DNA from: Marilutibacter maris
GTDB lineage: Bacteria > Pseudomonadota > Gammaproteobacteria > Xanthomonadales > Xanthomonadaceae
Length of the DNA stretch: 32,243 nucleotides
Reading direction: 5' to 3'
Assembly: GCF_006546735.2 (NCBI RefSeq)
Contig: NZ_VICD02000207.1
Span: 1 to 32,243, forward strand
Positions 14,076-23,816 of this stretch are shown here, one piece after another. The notes under the pieces were generated by a model. The model saw only the letters and a program-made list of their open reading frames with translations. It ran no database searches and was not told the origin of the DNA. Made by a program: the position numbers and the translations under genes. Positions within the stretch are counted from its first letter, which is position 1. Each line of letters starts with the position of its first letter.

Positions 14076-15107
14076 TCAGCGGCCGGGCGTTCTGCAGCAG
14101 GTCGCGTTGACCTCATAGGAGATCACGCTCAACAGCGAACCGACCAGGCCGCAGCTCCATCCGGTCGGCTGGCCGGACGTGACCAGCGGCTGGGAATCGC
14201 TGATGCCGATGCCCAAGGGACCACCGCACCCGCCGCCGGTGGCGGTGTAGCCCGCCGGACAGCTGACCGAGCGGGTCTGCAGCCCACTCAGAAGATCCAG
14301 GTTGCCGGTCTGCTGCGCGACCGTGCAGTCCAGCGCGGTCGCCTCGGGTTCGGTGAAGTAGCCGTCGACGTCGATCACGATATCGGCCTGGGTATTGGCA
14401 TACGCCTTGATCTGGCTCGCGCAACCGGGCCGGCACAGGCGGACGATGCCGTGGTTCGATACCGGTCTGCCGGTCGTGAAGTTCAGCGACGAGATCAGCG
14501 GCTTGCCCTCGTCCGCCGGGTACAGGGTGAAGTAGCCGTAGTTGACCTGGTTGACCGCGGTGACCCGCATCGACAGCGCGGCCACGTTGGCCGGGATGCC
14601 GCAATCGGTGCCGGAACCACCCTGCGCGGTGAAGTCGGTGGCGGTGGTGCCCAGCAGGTCGCGGTAACCGTTGGTCGCGATCGGCCCACCGACGATCCGG
14701 CTATCGGCGATACGACAGGTGGTGATCGGGGTGTAGACCAGGTCCGCGTCGGTCGAACCCAGTGCCATGGTGCCGACATCGCCGCCTGCGGCCATCACCG
14801 TCGGGTTCCCCAGCAGCGCGGCGCTCATGCCGTCGTAGCTGGTCGAACTGGCGGCGCGTTCCAGATTGGACATGTCCGCGCTCTGCAGGGTCGAGCTGAT
14901 CTGTTGCTCCCACTGCGCCGGAGTCACGTTCTGGCTCCGCGCCCCTTCGACCGACCAGCGCGTGACGATGTCGCCGGCCAGCTCGTCGCGCATCGATTCG
15001 GGCGCCCGCCCGTCGTTGTACTGGTTGAGCCACACGACTCCAGCCGCGGTCAACGGAAGCGTCGCAACCAGAGCGACTGCGGCGATCCGAGCAATTCTGC
15101 GAGCCAT
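14076..15107 (-). CDS. Exported or membrane-anchored protein with a DTR...VDVxGYF-type domain and a Cys-rich tail; function unknown
   Basis: 343 aa. The N-terminus (MARRIARIAAVALVATLPLTAAGVVWL) is a signal peptide or single membrane anchor. Residues about 125-252 match a surface-protein module known mainly from actinobacterial cell-wall proteins: CRIADSR (131-137, the usual LDTR position), IPANVAALSMRVTAVN, YGYFTLYPADEGKPLISSLNF, GRPVSNHGIVRLC, ADIVIDVDGYF (241-251). The tail (261-340) has paired cysteines in CPAGYTATGGGCGG and GWSC...CC, suggesting an oxidised extracytoplasmic module. AAGGGG eight bases before ATG at 15107 supports the start. It is monocistronic with terminators on its 3' side and a perfect Clp/CRP palindrome 345 bp upstream. 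An adhesin, matrix or surface role is possible; no enzymatic motif is seen. Confidence 0.75.
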   Translation of the reverse strand: MARRIARIAAVALVATLPLTAAGVVWLNQYNDGRAPESMRDELAGDIVTRWSVEGARSQNVTPAQWEQQISSTLQSADMSNLERAASSTSYDGMSAALLGNPTVMAAGGDVGTMALGSTDADLVYTPITTCRIADSRIVGGPIATNGYRDLLGTTATDFTAQGGSGTDCGIPANVAALSMRVTAVNQVNYGYFTLYPADEGKPLISSLNFTTGRPVSNHGIVRLCRPGCASQIKAYANTQADIVIDVDGYFTEPEATALDCTVAQQTGNLDLLSGLQTRSVSCPAGYTATGGGCGGPLGIGISDSQPLVTSGQPTGWSCGLVGSLLSVISYEVNATCCRTPGR

Positions 15108-15450
15108 ATCGAATACCCCTTCTGATAGTTGAGCGGTTTTCTTCCCATGAGCACTGCAGAGCCCCCATGCGGGACCATCGGCCGCATCGGACCGATCCTG
15201 TGTACGTCGGAGCACAGCGGCTGGAAGATGTCGCCAGCACGAACGTCAACTGCGCATCCCACGCGTTGCTCCCGGCCCCCCTGGCCGGGCCTGTTCGTCG
15301 TATGTCTGGGTAGCGAAGGGTTCCCCGCCCTCCGAGTCCTGTTGAGCCGGACTTGTGGTCGCCTCCTTCCCTGAAGCTGCGTTCATCAAAGTCACAGGGG
15401 CGTGAGGTCCGCGTCAAATTCCTCGACGGATATCAAGCCCCATGTAATTT

Positions 15451-15468
15451 ATGTGATGTACATCACAT
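15451..15468. promoter_or_regulatory. Clp/CRP-type operator
   Basis: ATGTGATGTACATCACAT is a perfect 18-bp palindrome containing TGTGA-N6-TCACA, the consensus of CRP and of its Xanthomonad homologue Clp. It could activate the secreted-protein gene (start 345 bp to the left, with TATCCG near the class II -10 position at 15433-15428) or the XRE-SulP pair (start 322 bp to the right, with TTGACG at 15470-15475). The sequence does not decide between them. Confidence 0.75.
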
Positions 15469-15695
15469 TTTGACGGCATTCAGAACCGAAATCAGGAGCG
15501 GATCACCGGCCAGGTGGCCCCGCTTCAAAAGCAATGAACACCCTATTCTGATATCGACGAGCCCGCCGCCGCCAGCGGGCGGCCAGCAACAAAGACAAAG
15601 ACGGCGATACCCGACGCCGGCCAGTGCCAGAGGAACGGGAGCGGCCCATCGCCGCCGTCGCGGAAGGCATCAGGTAGCGGTTGCGTCCACCGATA

Positions 15696-15712
15696 TGATG
15701 TATAAAACATCA
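15696..15712. promoter_or_regulatory. Operator-like palindrome upstream of the XRE gene
   Basis: TGATGT (15696-15701), ATAAA, ACATCA (15707-15712) form a short palindrome in an AT-rich zone 78 bp upstream of the XRE start, overlapping a TATAAA box (15701-15706). Small XRE repressors often bind such sites to control their own operon. Binding is inferred. Confidence 0.4.
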
Positions 15713-15789
15713 AAATAAATAGATGGAACTTGCATTCAGATGAGTGAGCATCGAAACTCCGGATCACTCCCCCCTCCCCTGATCCCTCG

Positions 15790-16041
15790 ATGATCACCGC
15801 CGCACAGATGCGGGCCGCACGCGCCCTGCTGGGCATCGACCAGCGCCAGTTGGCCGCGATGGCCGGTGTTTCGCTTCCGACCATCCAGCGCATGGAGGCC
15901 AGCGACGGCACCGTGCGGGCGGTGGTCGGCACCCTGATGAAGGTGATCGATGCACTGGACGCGGCCGGCATCGAACTGATCGGCCCCGAGCAGCCGAGCC
16001 AGGCGCGTGGACGCGGGGTGCGACTGAAGGAGCGGGAGTGA
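15790..16041 (+). CDS. Small XRE-family HTH regulator
   Basis: An 83-aa protein consisting of little more than one helix-turn-helix: MRAARALLGIDQRQLAAMAGVSLPTIQRMEASDG (residues 7-40), with LDQRQLA and VSLPTIQR as the two recognition-motif helices, then a short dimer-forming tail. It has no sensor domain. Its stop overlaps the start of the SulP transporter by 4 bp (ATGA), so the two are translated together; the XRE-SulP pairing is seen in other Proteobacteria. It probably controls the pair through the palindrome at 15696-15712. No Shine-Dalgarno sequence is obvious. No toxin gene is adjacent, so it is not a toxin-antitoxin system. Confidence 0.88.
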   Translation: MITAAQMRAARALLGIDQRQLAAMAGVSLPTIQRMEASDGTVRAVVGTLMKVIDALDAAGIELIGPEQPSQARGRGVRLKERE

Positions 16042-17774
16042 TGGCCTTCGATCGCCTGCGAGCCGACCGCGCGCGGTACCTGCGCATGTTCGAACCCAAG
16101 CTGCTGACGGTGCTGCGCGAGGGCTATCGCTTCGGCGACTTCCGCCGCGACCTGGTCGCCGGCCTGACCGTCGCGGTGGTCGCACTGCCGCTGGCGATGG
16201 CCCTGGCGATCGCGTCGGGGACCGGACCGGAGAAGGGACTGCACACGGCGATCATCGCCGGCTTCCTGATCTCGATGCTGAGCGGCTCGCGGGTGCAGAT
16301 CGGCGGGCCGACCGCGGCGTTCATCCCGGTCGTGTTCATGGTGATCCAGAAGTTCGGCTACGGCGGACTGATCCTGTGCACCCTGCTGGCCGGGCTGATG
16401 CTGATCGCCGCCGGCCTGCTGCGCCTGGGCACGCTGATGAAATACATGCCGCAGCCGGTGATCACCGGCTTCACCGCCGGCATCGCGGTCAGCATCTTCT
16501 CCAGCCAGGTCAAGGACGCGCTGGGCCTGCAGATGGACACGGTGCCCGCCGAGTTCATCCCGCGCTGGGCCGCCTATGCCCGCCACATCGCCACCGCCCA
16601 GCCGGCGACCATCGCGCTGGCCGTGCTGGGGCTGGCGGTGATCGTCGGGCTGCGCCGCTGGAAGCCCAACTGGCCCGGATTCCTGATCGCGTTGCTGGCC
16701 TGTTCGACCGCCGCCGCCGCGTTCGCGATGCCGGTGGAAACCATCGGCAGCCGGTTCGGCGGGCTGCCGCTGAGCCTGCCGGACTTCGCGATCCCGCACA
16801 TTCCGTTCGAGCGCACGCTGGAACTGCTGCCCAGCTCGTTCACCATCGCGTTCCTGGCCGGGGTGGAATCGCTGCTGTCGGCGGTGGTCGCCGACGGCAT
16901 GACCGGCGGCCGTCACCGTTCCAACGGCGAACTGGTCGCGCAGGGCGTGGCCAACGTCGGCTCGGCGCTGTTCGGCGGCCTGCCGGCGACCGGCGCGATC
17001 GCGCGCACCGCGACCAATATCCGCTCCGGCGGACGCAGCCCCGTCGCCGGCATGCTGCACGCGGTGTTCCTGCTCGCCTTCATGCTGCTGCTGGCGCCGC
17101 TGATGGGCTATGTGCCGCTGGCCGCCCTGGCCGCGGTCCTGCTGGTGGTGGCCTGGAACATGAGCGAGGTCGAGCACTTCCGCAACACCCTGTCGGCGCC
17201 CATCGGCGACCGCATCGTGCTGCTGCTGACCTTCGTCCTGACCGCGCTGGTCGACCTGACCGTGGCAATCCAGGCCGGCATCGTGGTCGCGGCCTTCGTC
17301 TTCATGTTCCGCATGTCCGAATCGATGGAAATCAGCGCCGGCATCCGGCCGACCGACGACGACCTTGCACCGCAAAGCGATGTCCGGGACGACGAGGCTC
17401 GCGACGATGAAAACCAGCGCGCCCGGCTGCCGAAGGGCGTGGAGGCCTTCCAGATCAGCGGCCCGTTGTTCTTCGGCAGCAGCAACCGCCTCGACAGCCT
17501 GCTCGACCAGTTCTTCGAGCCGCCGAAGGTATTCATCCTGCGGATGCGGCTGGTGCCGGTGATCGACGCCAGCGGCGTACATGCGCTGCGCAACCTCGCC
17601 CGACGCTGCCAGCGCCTCGGCATCGTGCTGGTGATTTCCGGACTGCAGGAGCAGCCGAACCGGGTGATCTCGAACATGCAGTTGCAGGAGCGCGACGGCG
17701 AACTGCATTTCGTCTCCAACTTCGAGCGTGCGGTCAGGCTGGCGGAAACGATCCTGGAACGTCAGGCCCACTGA
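16041..17774 (+). CDS. SulP-family anion transporter with STAS domain
   Basis: A 577-aa inner-membrane transporter. The membrane domain (about 35-430) has the SulP signature region FRRDLVAGLTVAVVALPLAMALAIASG with GLHTAIIAGFLISMLSGSRVQIGGPTAAFIPVV, and FTAGIAVSIFSSQVKD. A cytosolic STAS domain (about 455-570) contains RMRLVPVIDASGVHAL with D509. An acidic linker (DDDLAPQSDVRDDEARDDE) joins them. The substrate is open: SulP proteins carry sulfate, bicarbonate or C4-dicarboxylates, and no cys or carbonic-anhydrase gene is adjacent. GGGAG overlaps the end of the XRE gene and sets the ATG at 16041; a GTG one codon earlier is possible. Confidence 0.93.
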   Translation: MAFDRLRADRARYLRMFEPKLLTVLREGYRFGDFRRDLVAGLTVAVVALPLAMALAIASGTGPEKGLHTAIIAGFLISMLSGSRVQIGGPTAAFIPVVFMVIQKFGYGGLILCTLLAGLMLIAAGLLRLGTLMKYMPQPVITGFTAGIAVSIFSSQVKDALGLQMDTVPAEFIPRWAAYARHIATAQPATIALAVLGLAVIVGLRRWKPNWPGFLIALLACSTAAAAFAMPVETIGSRFGGLPLSLPDFAIPHIPFERTLELLPSSFTIAFLAGVESLLSAVVADGMTGGRHRSNGELVAQGVANVGSALFGGLPATGAIARTATNIRSGGRSPVAGMLHAVFLLAFMLLLAPLMGYVPLAALAAVLLVVAWNMSEVEHFRNTLSAPIGDRIVLLLTFVLTALVDLTVAIQAGIVVAAFVFMFRMSESMEISAGIRPTDDDLAPQSDVRDDEARDDENQRARLPKGVEAFQISGPLFFGSSNRLDSLLDQFFEPPKVFILRMRLVPVIDASGVHALRNLARRCQRLGIVLVISGLQEQPNRVISNMQLQERDGELHFVSNFERAVRLAETILERQAH

Positions 17775-17808
17775 GCGCGCGCACCCCGTTCCAGCGGCGC
17801 GTTCGGGG

Positions 17809-17814
17809 CACAAT
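17809..17814 (+). promoter_or_regulatory. -10-like box placing +1 on the thiD ATG
   Basis: CACAAT matches the -10 consensus at five of six positions and ends 6 bases before the ATG at 17821, so predicted +1 coincides with the start codon. No Shine-Dalgarno sequence and no clear -35 are present. Confidence 0.35.
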
Positions 17815-17820
17815 GTCGGC

Positions 17821-18633
17821 ATGAGCGCGTCCCAGCCCATTTCCGTCCTTACCATCGCCGGTTCCGACTCCGGCGGTGGCGCCGGCATCCAGGCCGATCT
17901 GAAGACTTTCGCCGCGCACCGCGTGCACGGCCTGAGCGCGATCGCCGCGCTGACCGCCCAGCACACCCGTGGGGTCACCGCGGTGGAGGTGCCGCCGACC
18001 GCGTTCCTGCGCGCGCAGATCGAAGCCTGCTTCGAGGACTTCCGCATCGGCGCAGTCAAGCTCGGCATGCTGGCCAATGCCGAGGTCATCCACGCCGTCG
18101 CCGACGCCCTGCAAGCCCATCGCCCGCCCCATGTCGTGCTCGATCCGGTGATGGTCGCCACCTCCGGCGCCAAGCTGCTGGCCGACGACGCCCTCGGCGC
18201 GCTGCGGGACCGCCTGCTGCCGCTGGCCAGTGTGGTCACCCCCAATATTCCCGAGGCCGAACTGTTGCTCGGCCATCCGGTCGTCGACGCGGCCACGGCC
18301 GAATCGGCGCTGGCCGAGTTCGTCGAGGACCTCGGTGCGCGCGCGGTGCTGCTCAAGGGCGGGCACCTGGGCCGCGACGAGTGGGTGATCGACCGCTACT
18401 GGGACGGCGACTGTGTCGCCCAGTACGGCCACCCCAGACTGGATCTGGAGGCGCACGGCACCGGCTGCACGCTGGCCTCGGCGATTGCCGCGCGGCTGGC
18501 GCTCGGGCACCCGCTGCCGGAGGCCTGCGAACGGGCTGCCCACTACGTGAACCAGGCCCTGCTCGGGGGCTATCGTCCCGGGCGCGGCGAGGTGCTGGTG
18601 CTGGACCACTTCGGCGCGGCGGGGGCGGCATGA
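17821..18633 (+). CDS. thiD: Hydroxymethylpyrimidine/phosphomethylpyrimidine kinase
   Basis: Phosphorylates HMP and HMP-P to HMP-PP for thiamine synthesis. It is a 270-aa ribokinase-fold enzyme. The substrate loop TIAGSDSGGGAGIQADLKTF spans residues 11-30; KLGML and LDPVMVATSG follow; the catalytic anion-hole motif HGTGCTLASAIA has C216. The stop overlaps the next ATG by 4 bp. No TPP riboswitch or other thi gene is visible nearby. The upstream in-frame extension overlaps sulP and lacks family similarity. Confidence 0.95.
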   Translation: MSASQPISVLTIAGSDSGGGAGIQADLKTFAAHRVHGLSAIAALTAQHTRGVTAVEVPPTAFLRAQIEACFEDFRIGAVKLGMLANAEVIHAVADALQAHRPPHVVLDPVMVATSGAKLLADDALGALRDRLLPLASVVTPNIPEAELLLGHPVVDAATAESALAEFVEDLGARAVLLKGGHLGRDEWVIDRYWDGDCVAQYGHPRLDLEAHGTGCTLASAIAARLALGHPLPEACERAAHYVNQALLGGYRPGRGEVLVLDHFGAAGAA

Positions 18634-19493
18634 ACGCGGCGACCGGGGCTGGGGCGGACGCCTCCGAGCTGCCTTGCGAAAGCGGCGACGGGCATCGCTG
18701 GTCGCTGCTGGTCCGGCGTCCGCCGGCACCGGCGGCGGTTGTGACCTGGCTGCCGGCGCTGGGCGTGGCCGCACGCCACTACCTGCCGTTCGCCGAAGCG
18801 CTGGCCGCGCGCGGCATCGCCACGGTGATCCACGAGTGGCGCGGCTACGGCAGCAGTTCGCTGCGACCGGACCGGAACACCGACTGGGGTTATGCGCAAC
18901 TGCTCGTCGACGACCTGCCGGCCACCGAGGCGGCGGTGGCGCAGGCCTTTCCCGGCAGCGAGCGGATCCTCGGCGGACACAGCCTCGGCGGACAACTGGC
19001 CTGCTGCCGTCTGGGGATGACGCCGGCCTGCGCCGAGCGGCTGTGGCTGGTCGCCAGCGGCTCGCCGTACTGGCGGGCCTTCCCCGCCCCGACCCGCTGG
19101 TGGCTGCCGCTGGCCTATCGGTTCCTGCCCTGGCTGGCCAATGCGCGCGGTGCGCTGCCCGGCCGCAGGATCGGTTTCGGCGGCGAGGAGGCCCGGGGCC
19201 TGATCGGCGACTGGGCACGCAGCGCGCTCAGCGGGCGCTACCGCGCGCGCGGACTCGACGTCGATCTGGAAGCGAGGATGGCGGCCCTGACCCCGCGGGT
19301 CCGCAGCGTCGCCTTCACCCACGACTGGCTGGCGCCGGAGTCCGCGCTCGAATTCCTGCTGTCGAAGTTCGATCGTGCCCGGGTCGGGCACCGGCTGCTC
19401 GATGCCGACACGCTGGGCATCCGCGCCGACCACTTCGCCTGGATGAAACGACCCGACGCGGTGGCCGACGCGCTGAGCGGCGCCGACCAATAG
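18630..19493 (+). CDS. Alpha/beta hydrolase (COG4757-like)
   Basis: A 287-aa cytosolic alpha/beta hydrolase. WLPALGVAARHYLPFAEALAARG and HEWRGYGSSSLRP (69-80) form the early strands and oxyanion region. The nucleophile elbow is GGHSLGG with S118. Late candidates for the triad are D in FTHDWLAPE and H in RADHFAWMKRP. The early PALGVxxRxYxPFAxALAxRG pattern is typical of the COG4757 group of predicted hydrolases, whose substrates are unknown. It is translationally coupled to thiD, but a thiamine role is not implied by the sequence. It converges on galE with a 16-bp gap and no visible terminator. Confidence 0.85.
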   Translation: MNAATGAGADASELPCESGDGHRWSLLVRRPPAPAAVVTWLPALGVAARHYLPFAEALAARGIATVIHEWRGYGSSSLRPDRNTDWGYAQLLVDDLPATEAAVAQAFPGSERILGGHSLGGQLACCRLGMTPACAERLWLVASGSPYWRAFPAPTRWWLPLAYRFLPWLANARGALPGRRIGFGGEEARGLIGDWARSALSGRYRARGLDVDLEARMAALTPRVRSVAFTHDWLAPESALEFLLSKFDRARVGHRLLDADTLGIRADHFAWMKRPDAVADALSGADQ

Positions 19494-19509
19494 CCCAGCA
19501 TCCCCGCGC

Positions 19510-20559
19510 TCAGGCGACCGCGCGTGCGCGCATCGCCTCGGCCAGGCGGGTGCGGTAGCCGTCGGGATTGAGCGCCTGCCAACGCCAGGCATCTCGACAC
19601 ATCGCCTCGACGCCGAACTCGGCACGCCAGCCCAGCCGTTCGTAGGCCAGCGACGGGTCGGCGAACACCTCGGCGACATCGCCCGGACGCCGGGCGACGA
19701 TCTCGTAGGGCACCGGCCGCTCGCTGGCGGCCTCGAACGCACGGACCAGTTCCAGCACGCTGATCCCGCTGCCGGTGCCGAGGTTGACGGTCAGCCCCCC
19801 GCGATCGCGGACCAGGTAGTCGAGCGCATCGGCGTGCGCGCGGGCCAGGTCGACCACGTGCAGGTAATCGCGCACGCCGGTGCCGTCGCGGGTCGGATAG
19901 TCGCCGCCGAACACCTGCAGGCGCTCCCGGCGCCCGGCCGCGACCTGGCACACGTAGGGCATCAGGTTGTTGGGCGGGCCGTCCGGGGCTTCGCCGATCA
20001 GCCCCGACGGGTGCGCGCCGACCGGATTGAAATAGCGCAGGTCGGCGACCTGGAACGCGGGATCGCTGGCCGCCACGTCGGCCAGCAGCTGCTCGACCAC
20101 CAGCTTGGTGCGTCCGTAGGGATTGGTGACCTTCAGTTCGGCGTCCTCGCGCACCGGCACCGACTCGGGCATCCCGTACACCGTCGCCGAGGAGCTGAAC
20201 ACCAGGCGCTTGACCCCCGCCGCCGCCATCTCCTGCAGCAGCGCGATCGAGCCTCCGATGTTGTTGTCGAAGTACTCCAGCGGACACTGGCACGACTCGC
20301 CCACCGCCTTGAGCGCGGCGAAATGGACCACGGCATCGAAGCGGTGGCGCGCGAACACCCGGGCCAGGCGCGCGCGGTCGCGCAGGTCGAGCCGGTCGAC
20401 CGCGATCGGAAGCCCCAGCAGCGACTCCAGCCGGGTGATCGCTTCCGGAGAACTGTTGCGGAAGTTGTCGACGACCACGACCTCGTGGCCGCGCTCGATC
20501 AGGACCATGCAGGCATGGGCGCCTATGTAGCCCGCTCCACCGGTAACCAGAACTCGCAT
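19510..20559 (-). CDS. galE: UDP-glucose 4-epimerase
   Basis: Interconverts UDP-glucose and UDP-galactose, and in some members the N-acetyl forms, using tightly bound NAD. It is a 349-aa extended short-chain dehydrogenase: TGGAGYIG (6-13) binds NAD, S124 lies in FSSSATVYG, and Y148-x3-K152 is in NPYGRTK. LRYFNPVGAHPSGLIGE and RDYLHVVDLA are GalE signatures. GAGG seven bases before ATG sets the start; a long in-frame upstream extension is not family-like. It diverges from the polysaccharide genes and probably feeds them with UDP-galactose or UDP-GalNAc. Confidence 0.95.
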   Translation of the reverse strand: MRVLVTGGAGYIGAHACMVLIERGHEVVVVDNFRNSSPEAITRLESLLGLPIAVDRLDLRDRARLARVFARHRFDAVVHFAALKAVGESCQCPLEYFDNNIGGSIALLQEMAAAGVKRLVFSSSATVYGMPESVPVREDAELKVTNPYGRTKLVVEQLLADVAASDPAFQVADLRYFNPVGAHPSGLIGEAPDGPPNNLMPYVCQVAAGRRERLQVFGGDYPTRDGTGVRDYLHVVDLARAHADALDYLVRDRGGLTVNLGTGSGISVLELVRAFEAASERPVPYEIVARRPGDVAEVFADPSLAYERLGWRAEFGVEAMCRDAWRWQALNPDGYRTRLAEAMRARAVA

Positions 20560-20792
20560 CGGGGCCTCGTCGCCGTGCTTGCCTGTCCGGGACAACGCGA
20601 AACGCGCGCGTGACCGGAAACGTTGCCGGAAATCCGCCGGTTCCCCGTTCAGTCCGGGCAGAGCGGTGATTACCGAGTGCCATCCGGCCGCAAGGGGTCG
20701 AACCGCAAGCCAGCAAACATCCGCCGCCGCTGCCGTCGTGGCACCGGCACGACCATCCGCCGCCTGAGAACTTCTGGAGACCCCAAGCACCT
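20560..20792. other. Divergent intergenic region between galE and the polysaccharide operon
   Basis: 233 bp, GC-rich throughout. It must hold the promoters of galE and of the plus-strand EPS genes, but no sigma-70, sigma-54 or CRP-type site could be recognised with confidence. Repeated CCGGAAA and CCGG blocks at about 20613-20645 form partial inverted repeats of uncertain meaning. Confidence 0.5.
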
Positions 20793-22082
20793 ATGGACGC
20801 CCCGCTGCCGAAACCGGAGCAGATCCGGCTGGCCGTCGTGGGACTGGGATACGTCGGGCTGCCGCTGGCCGTGGCCTTCGGCCGCCGCCTGCCGACCCTC
20901 GGCTTCGACGTGAACCTGGCCCGGATCAACGAGCTGGAACGCCATCACGACCATACGCTGGAAGTGCCCGAGGCGGCGCTGCGCGAAGCCTCGCAACTGC
21001 GCTTCAGCGCCGACGCCGGACGTCTGCGCGAATGCAACGTCTACGTGGTCACCGTGCCGACCCCGATCGACGCCTACAAGCGCCCCGACCTGCGCCCCCT
21101 GGAAGCGGCCAGCCGCACCGTCGGCGAGGCGCTTTCGCGCGGCGACGTGGTGATCTACGAGTCCACCGTCTACCCCGGCGCGACCGAGGAGGTCTGCGTG
21201 CCGATCCTGGAACGCGAGTCGGGACTGGTGTTCAACCGCGACTTCTATGTCGGCTACAGCCCGGAGCGGATCAACCCCGGCGACCAGGAACACCGCCTGG
21301 AAACCATCACCAAGGTCACCTCCGGCTCCACCGAGGACGCGGCCCGATTCGTCGACGCGCTGTACGCGAGGATCGTCTCGGCCGGCACCCATCGCGCCTC
21401 CAGCATCCGCGTCGCCGAAGGCGCCAAGGTAATCGAGAACATCCAGCGCGACGTCAACATCGCCCTGATCAACGAACTCGCGCAGTTGTTCGACCGGCTC
21501 GGGATCGACACCCAGGAGGTACTGGCCGCCGCCGGCACCAAGTGGAACTTCCTGCCGTTCCGGCCCGGTCTGGTCGGCGGCCACTGCATCGGCGTGGACC
21601 CCTACTACCTGACCCACAAGGCGCAGCAGGTCGGCTTCCACACCGACGTGATCCTGGCAGGACGACGCACCAACGACGGCATGGGCCAGCACGTCGCCCG
21701 TCGCGTGGTGCGGCTGATCCAGAAGCACGACGGTCATCCTGCCAACTGCCGGGTGCTGCTGCTGGGCCTCACCTTCAAGGAGAACTGTCCGGACCTGCGC
21801 AACACCCGGGTCACCGACATCGTCGACGAGCTCGCCGAATACGGCATCGCGGTGGACGTGCACGACCCCTGGGTCGACGCGGCGCAGGCGCGCGAGGCGT
21901 ACGGGCTGGCGCTGGTGGAGACGCCCGAGGCGGCCCGCTACGACGCGGTGGTGCTGGCGGTCGCGCATCGCCAGTTCGTCGAGATGGGCACGACCGGCCT
22001 GCGCCGATTCGGAAAGCCGGGAACGCCGCTGTTCGACGTCAAGGGCGTGCTGCCCGGCGCCGAAGTCGACGGCCGGTTGTGA
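20793..22082 (+). CDS. UDP-N-acetyl-hexosamine 6-dehydrogenase (TviB/WbpO type)
   Basis: NAD-dependent four-electron oxidation of the C6 of a UDP-HexNAc to the uronic acid. The protein is 429 aa. The N-terminal NAD fold has [16 protein letters not shown] with G17, G19 and G22. [19 protein letters not shown] and [16 protein letters not shown] match the TviB/WbpO branch rather than UDP-glucose dehydrogenases. K212 (EGAKVIEN) and the nucleophile C265 ([13 protein letters not shown]) are present. TviB acts on UDP-GlcNAc and WbpO on UDP-GalNAc; which applies here is not decidable. It is first in the plus-strand EPS operon, 17 bp before the epimerase. The nearest GGAG is 14 bases from the ATG, so initiation may be weak. 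Confidence 0.9.
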   Translation: MDAPLPKPEQIRLAVVGLGYVGLPLAVAFGRRLPTLGFDVNLARINELERHHDHTLEVPEAALREASQLRFSADAGRLRECNVYVVTVPTPIDAYKRPDLRPLEAASRTVGEALSRGDVVIYESTVYPGATEEVCVPILERESGLVFNRDFYVGYSPERINPGDQEHRLETITKVTSGSTEDAARFVDALYARIVSAGTHRASSIRVAEGAKVIENIQRDVNIALINELAQLFDRLGIDTQEVLAAAGTKWNFLPFRPGLVGGHCIGVDPYYLTHKAQQVGFHTDVILAGRRTNDGMGQHVARRVVRLIQKHDGHPANCRVLLLGLTFKENCPDLRNTRVTDIVDELAEYGIAVDVHDPWVDAAQAREAYGLALVETPEAARYDAVVLAVAHRQFVEMGTTGLRRFGKPGTPLFDVKGVLPGAEVDGRL

Positions 22083-22099
22083 GCGGGAGGCGCCACGGC

Positions 22100-23107
<1,008 letters not shown>

Positions 23108-23180
23108 GCCGTCCCCGCCGCGACTGGCCGGGCCGGACTTCCCGCTGCGTTGTCTACTGCTGAACAAGGGGACCGCTGTC

Positions 23181-23816
23181 ATGCGCCAGATAACCATACT
23201 GTTCTTCGCCGCCCTCGCCCTGCTGCTGAGCGCCTGCGCCAGCGCGCCGACCTCCGGCAACGGGCCGCCACCCAGCCATGCCGTGACCGCCGTCGACGAG
23301 TACCAGATCGGCGTCGACGACATCGTCCAGGTCACGGTCTGGCGCAACCCGGACCTGGGCATCACCGCGCCGGTGCGCCCGGACGGCATGATTTCGGTGC
23401 CGCTGATCGGCGACGTCCAAGCCGGCGGGCTGACCCCCAGCACGGTCGCCGCCGACATCGGCCAGAAGCTGTCGGCCTATGTCCGCGATCCCCAGGTCGC
23501 GGTGATCCTGACCGACCTGCGCAGCCACGAGTACCTGTCGCGGGTGCGGGTCACCGGGGCGGTGCGCCAGCCGGTCTCGATCCCCTACCGCCCGGGCATG
23601 ACCGTCCTCGACGCGGTGCTTGCCGCCGGCGGAGTGACCGAGTTCGCCGCCGGCAACCGCAGCAGCCTGCACCGCAAGAAGGGCAAGAGCAGCGCCTACG
23701 ACGCCTACCGCGCCTACGACGTGCAGCTGCAGAAGATCCTCGACGGCTCCGACCTGAGCACCAACTACCCGGTCGCCCCCGGTGACGTCATCACCGTAGC
23801 CGAGCGCGCGCTGTGA
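23181..23816 (+). CDS. Short Wza-like polysaccharide export lipoprotein
   Basis: A 211-aa outer-membrane polysaccharide-export protein. Lipobox LLSAC puts the lipidated Cys at 19. The Poly_export (Wza D1-like) domain spans about 40-115 (YQIGVDDIVQVTVWRNPDLGITAPVRPDGMISVPLIGDVQAGG) and one SLBB domain about 120-175 (VTGAVRQPVSIPYRPGMTVLDAVLAAGG). Wza itself (379 aa) has an extra SLBB-like domain and the membrane-spanning helix; this protein has neither, so another protein must form the outer-membrane pore, possibly the barrel at 26201. This short form is usual in exosortase-associated EPS loci. AAGGGG nine bases upstream; its stop overlaps the next GTG by 4 bp. Confidence 0.9.
   Translation: MRQITILFFAALALLLSACASAPTSGNGPPPSHAVTAVDEYQIGVDDIVQVTVWRNPDLGITAPVRPDGMISVPLIGDVQAGGLTPSTVAADIGQKLSAYVRDPQVAVILTDLRSHEYLSRVRVTGAVRQPVSIPYRPGMTVLDAVLAAGGVTEFAAGNRSSLHRKKGKSSAYDAYRAYDVQLQKILDGSDLSTNYPVAPGDVITVAERAL

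Larger units (their letters stand above)
15108..15789. other. 682-bp non-coding region between the secreted-protein gene and the XRE gene
   Basis: No credible gene lies here; short open frames lack ribosome-binding sites and family features. It holds a 7-bp GC hairpin (CCCGGCC 15271-15277 with GGCCGGG 15283-15289), the Clp/CRP palindrome at 15451-15468, and the AT-rich palindrome at 15696-15712. It is more AT-rich at 15440-15480 and 15690-15730 than anything else in the window, which fits two separate regulatory zones for the divergent genes. Confidence 0.7.

Noticed and set aside
15790-16041. The XRE gene as an antitoxin
   Set aside because: The adjacent gene is a full-length SulP transporter, not a toxin, and no small partner ORF is present.
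15543-18356. A 937-codon minus-strand open frame
   Set aside because: It is antisense to the XRE gene, sulP and part of thiD, all with clear family motifs; its length reflects GC-rich codon usage.
20660-20790. A sigma-54 promoter upstream of the EPS operon (TGGCAC at about 20730)
   Set aside because: The downstream -12 element (TTGC) is missing at the required spacing.
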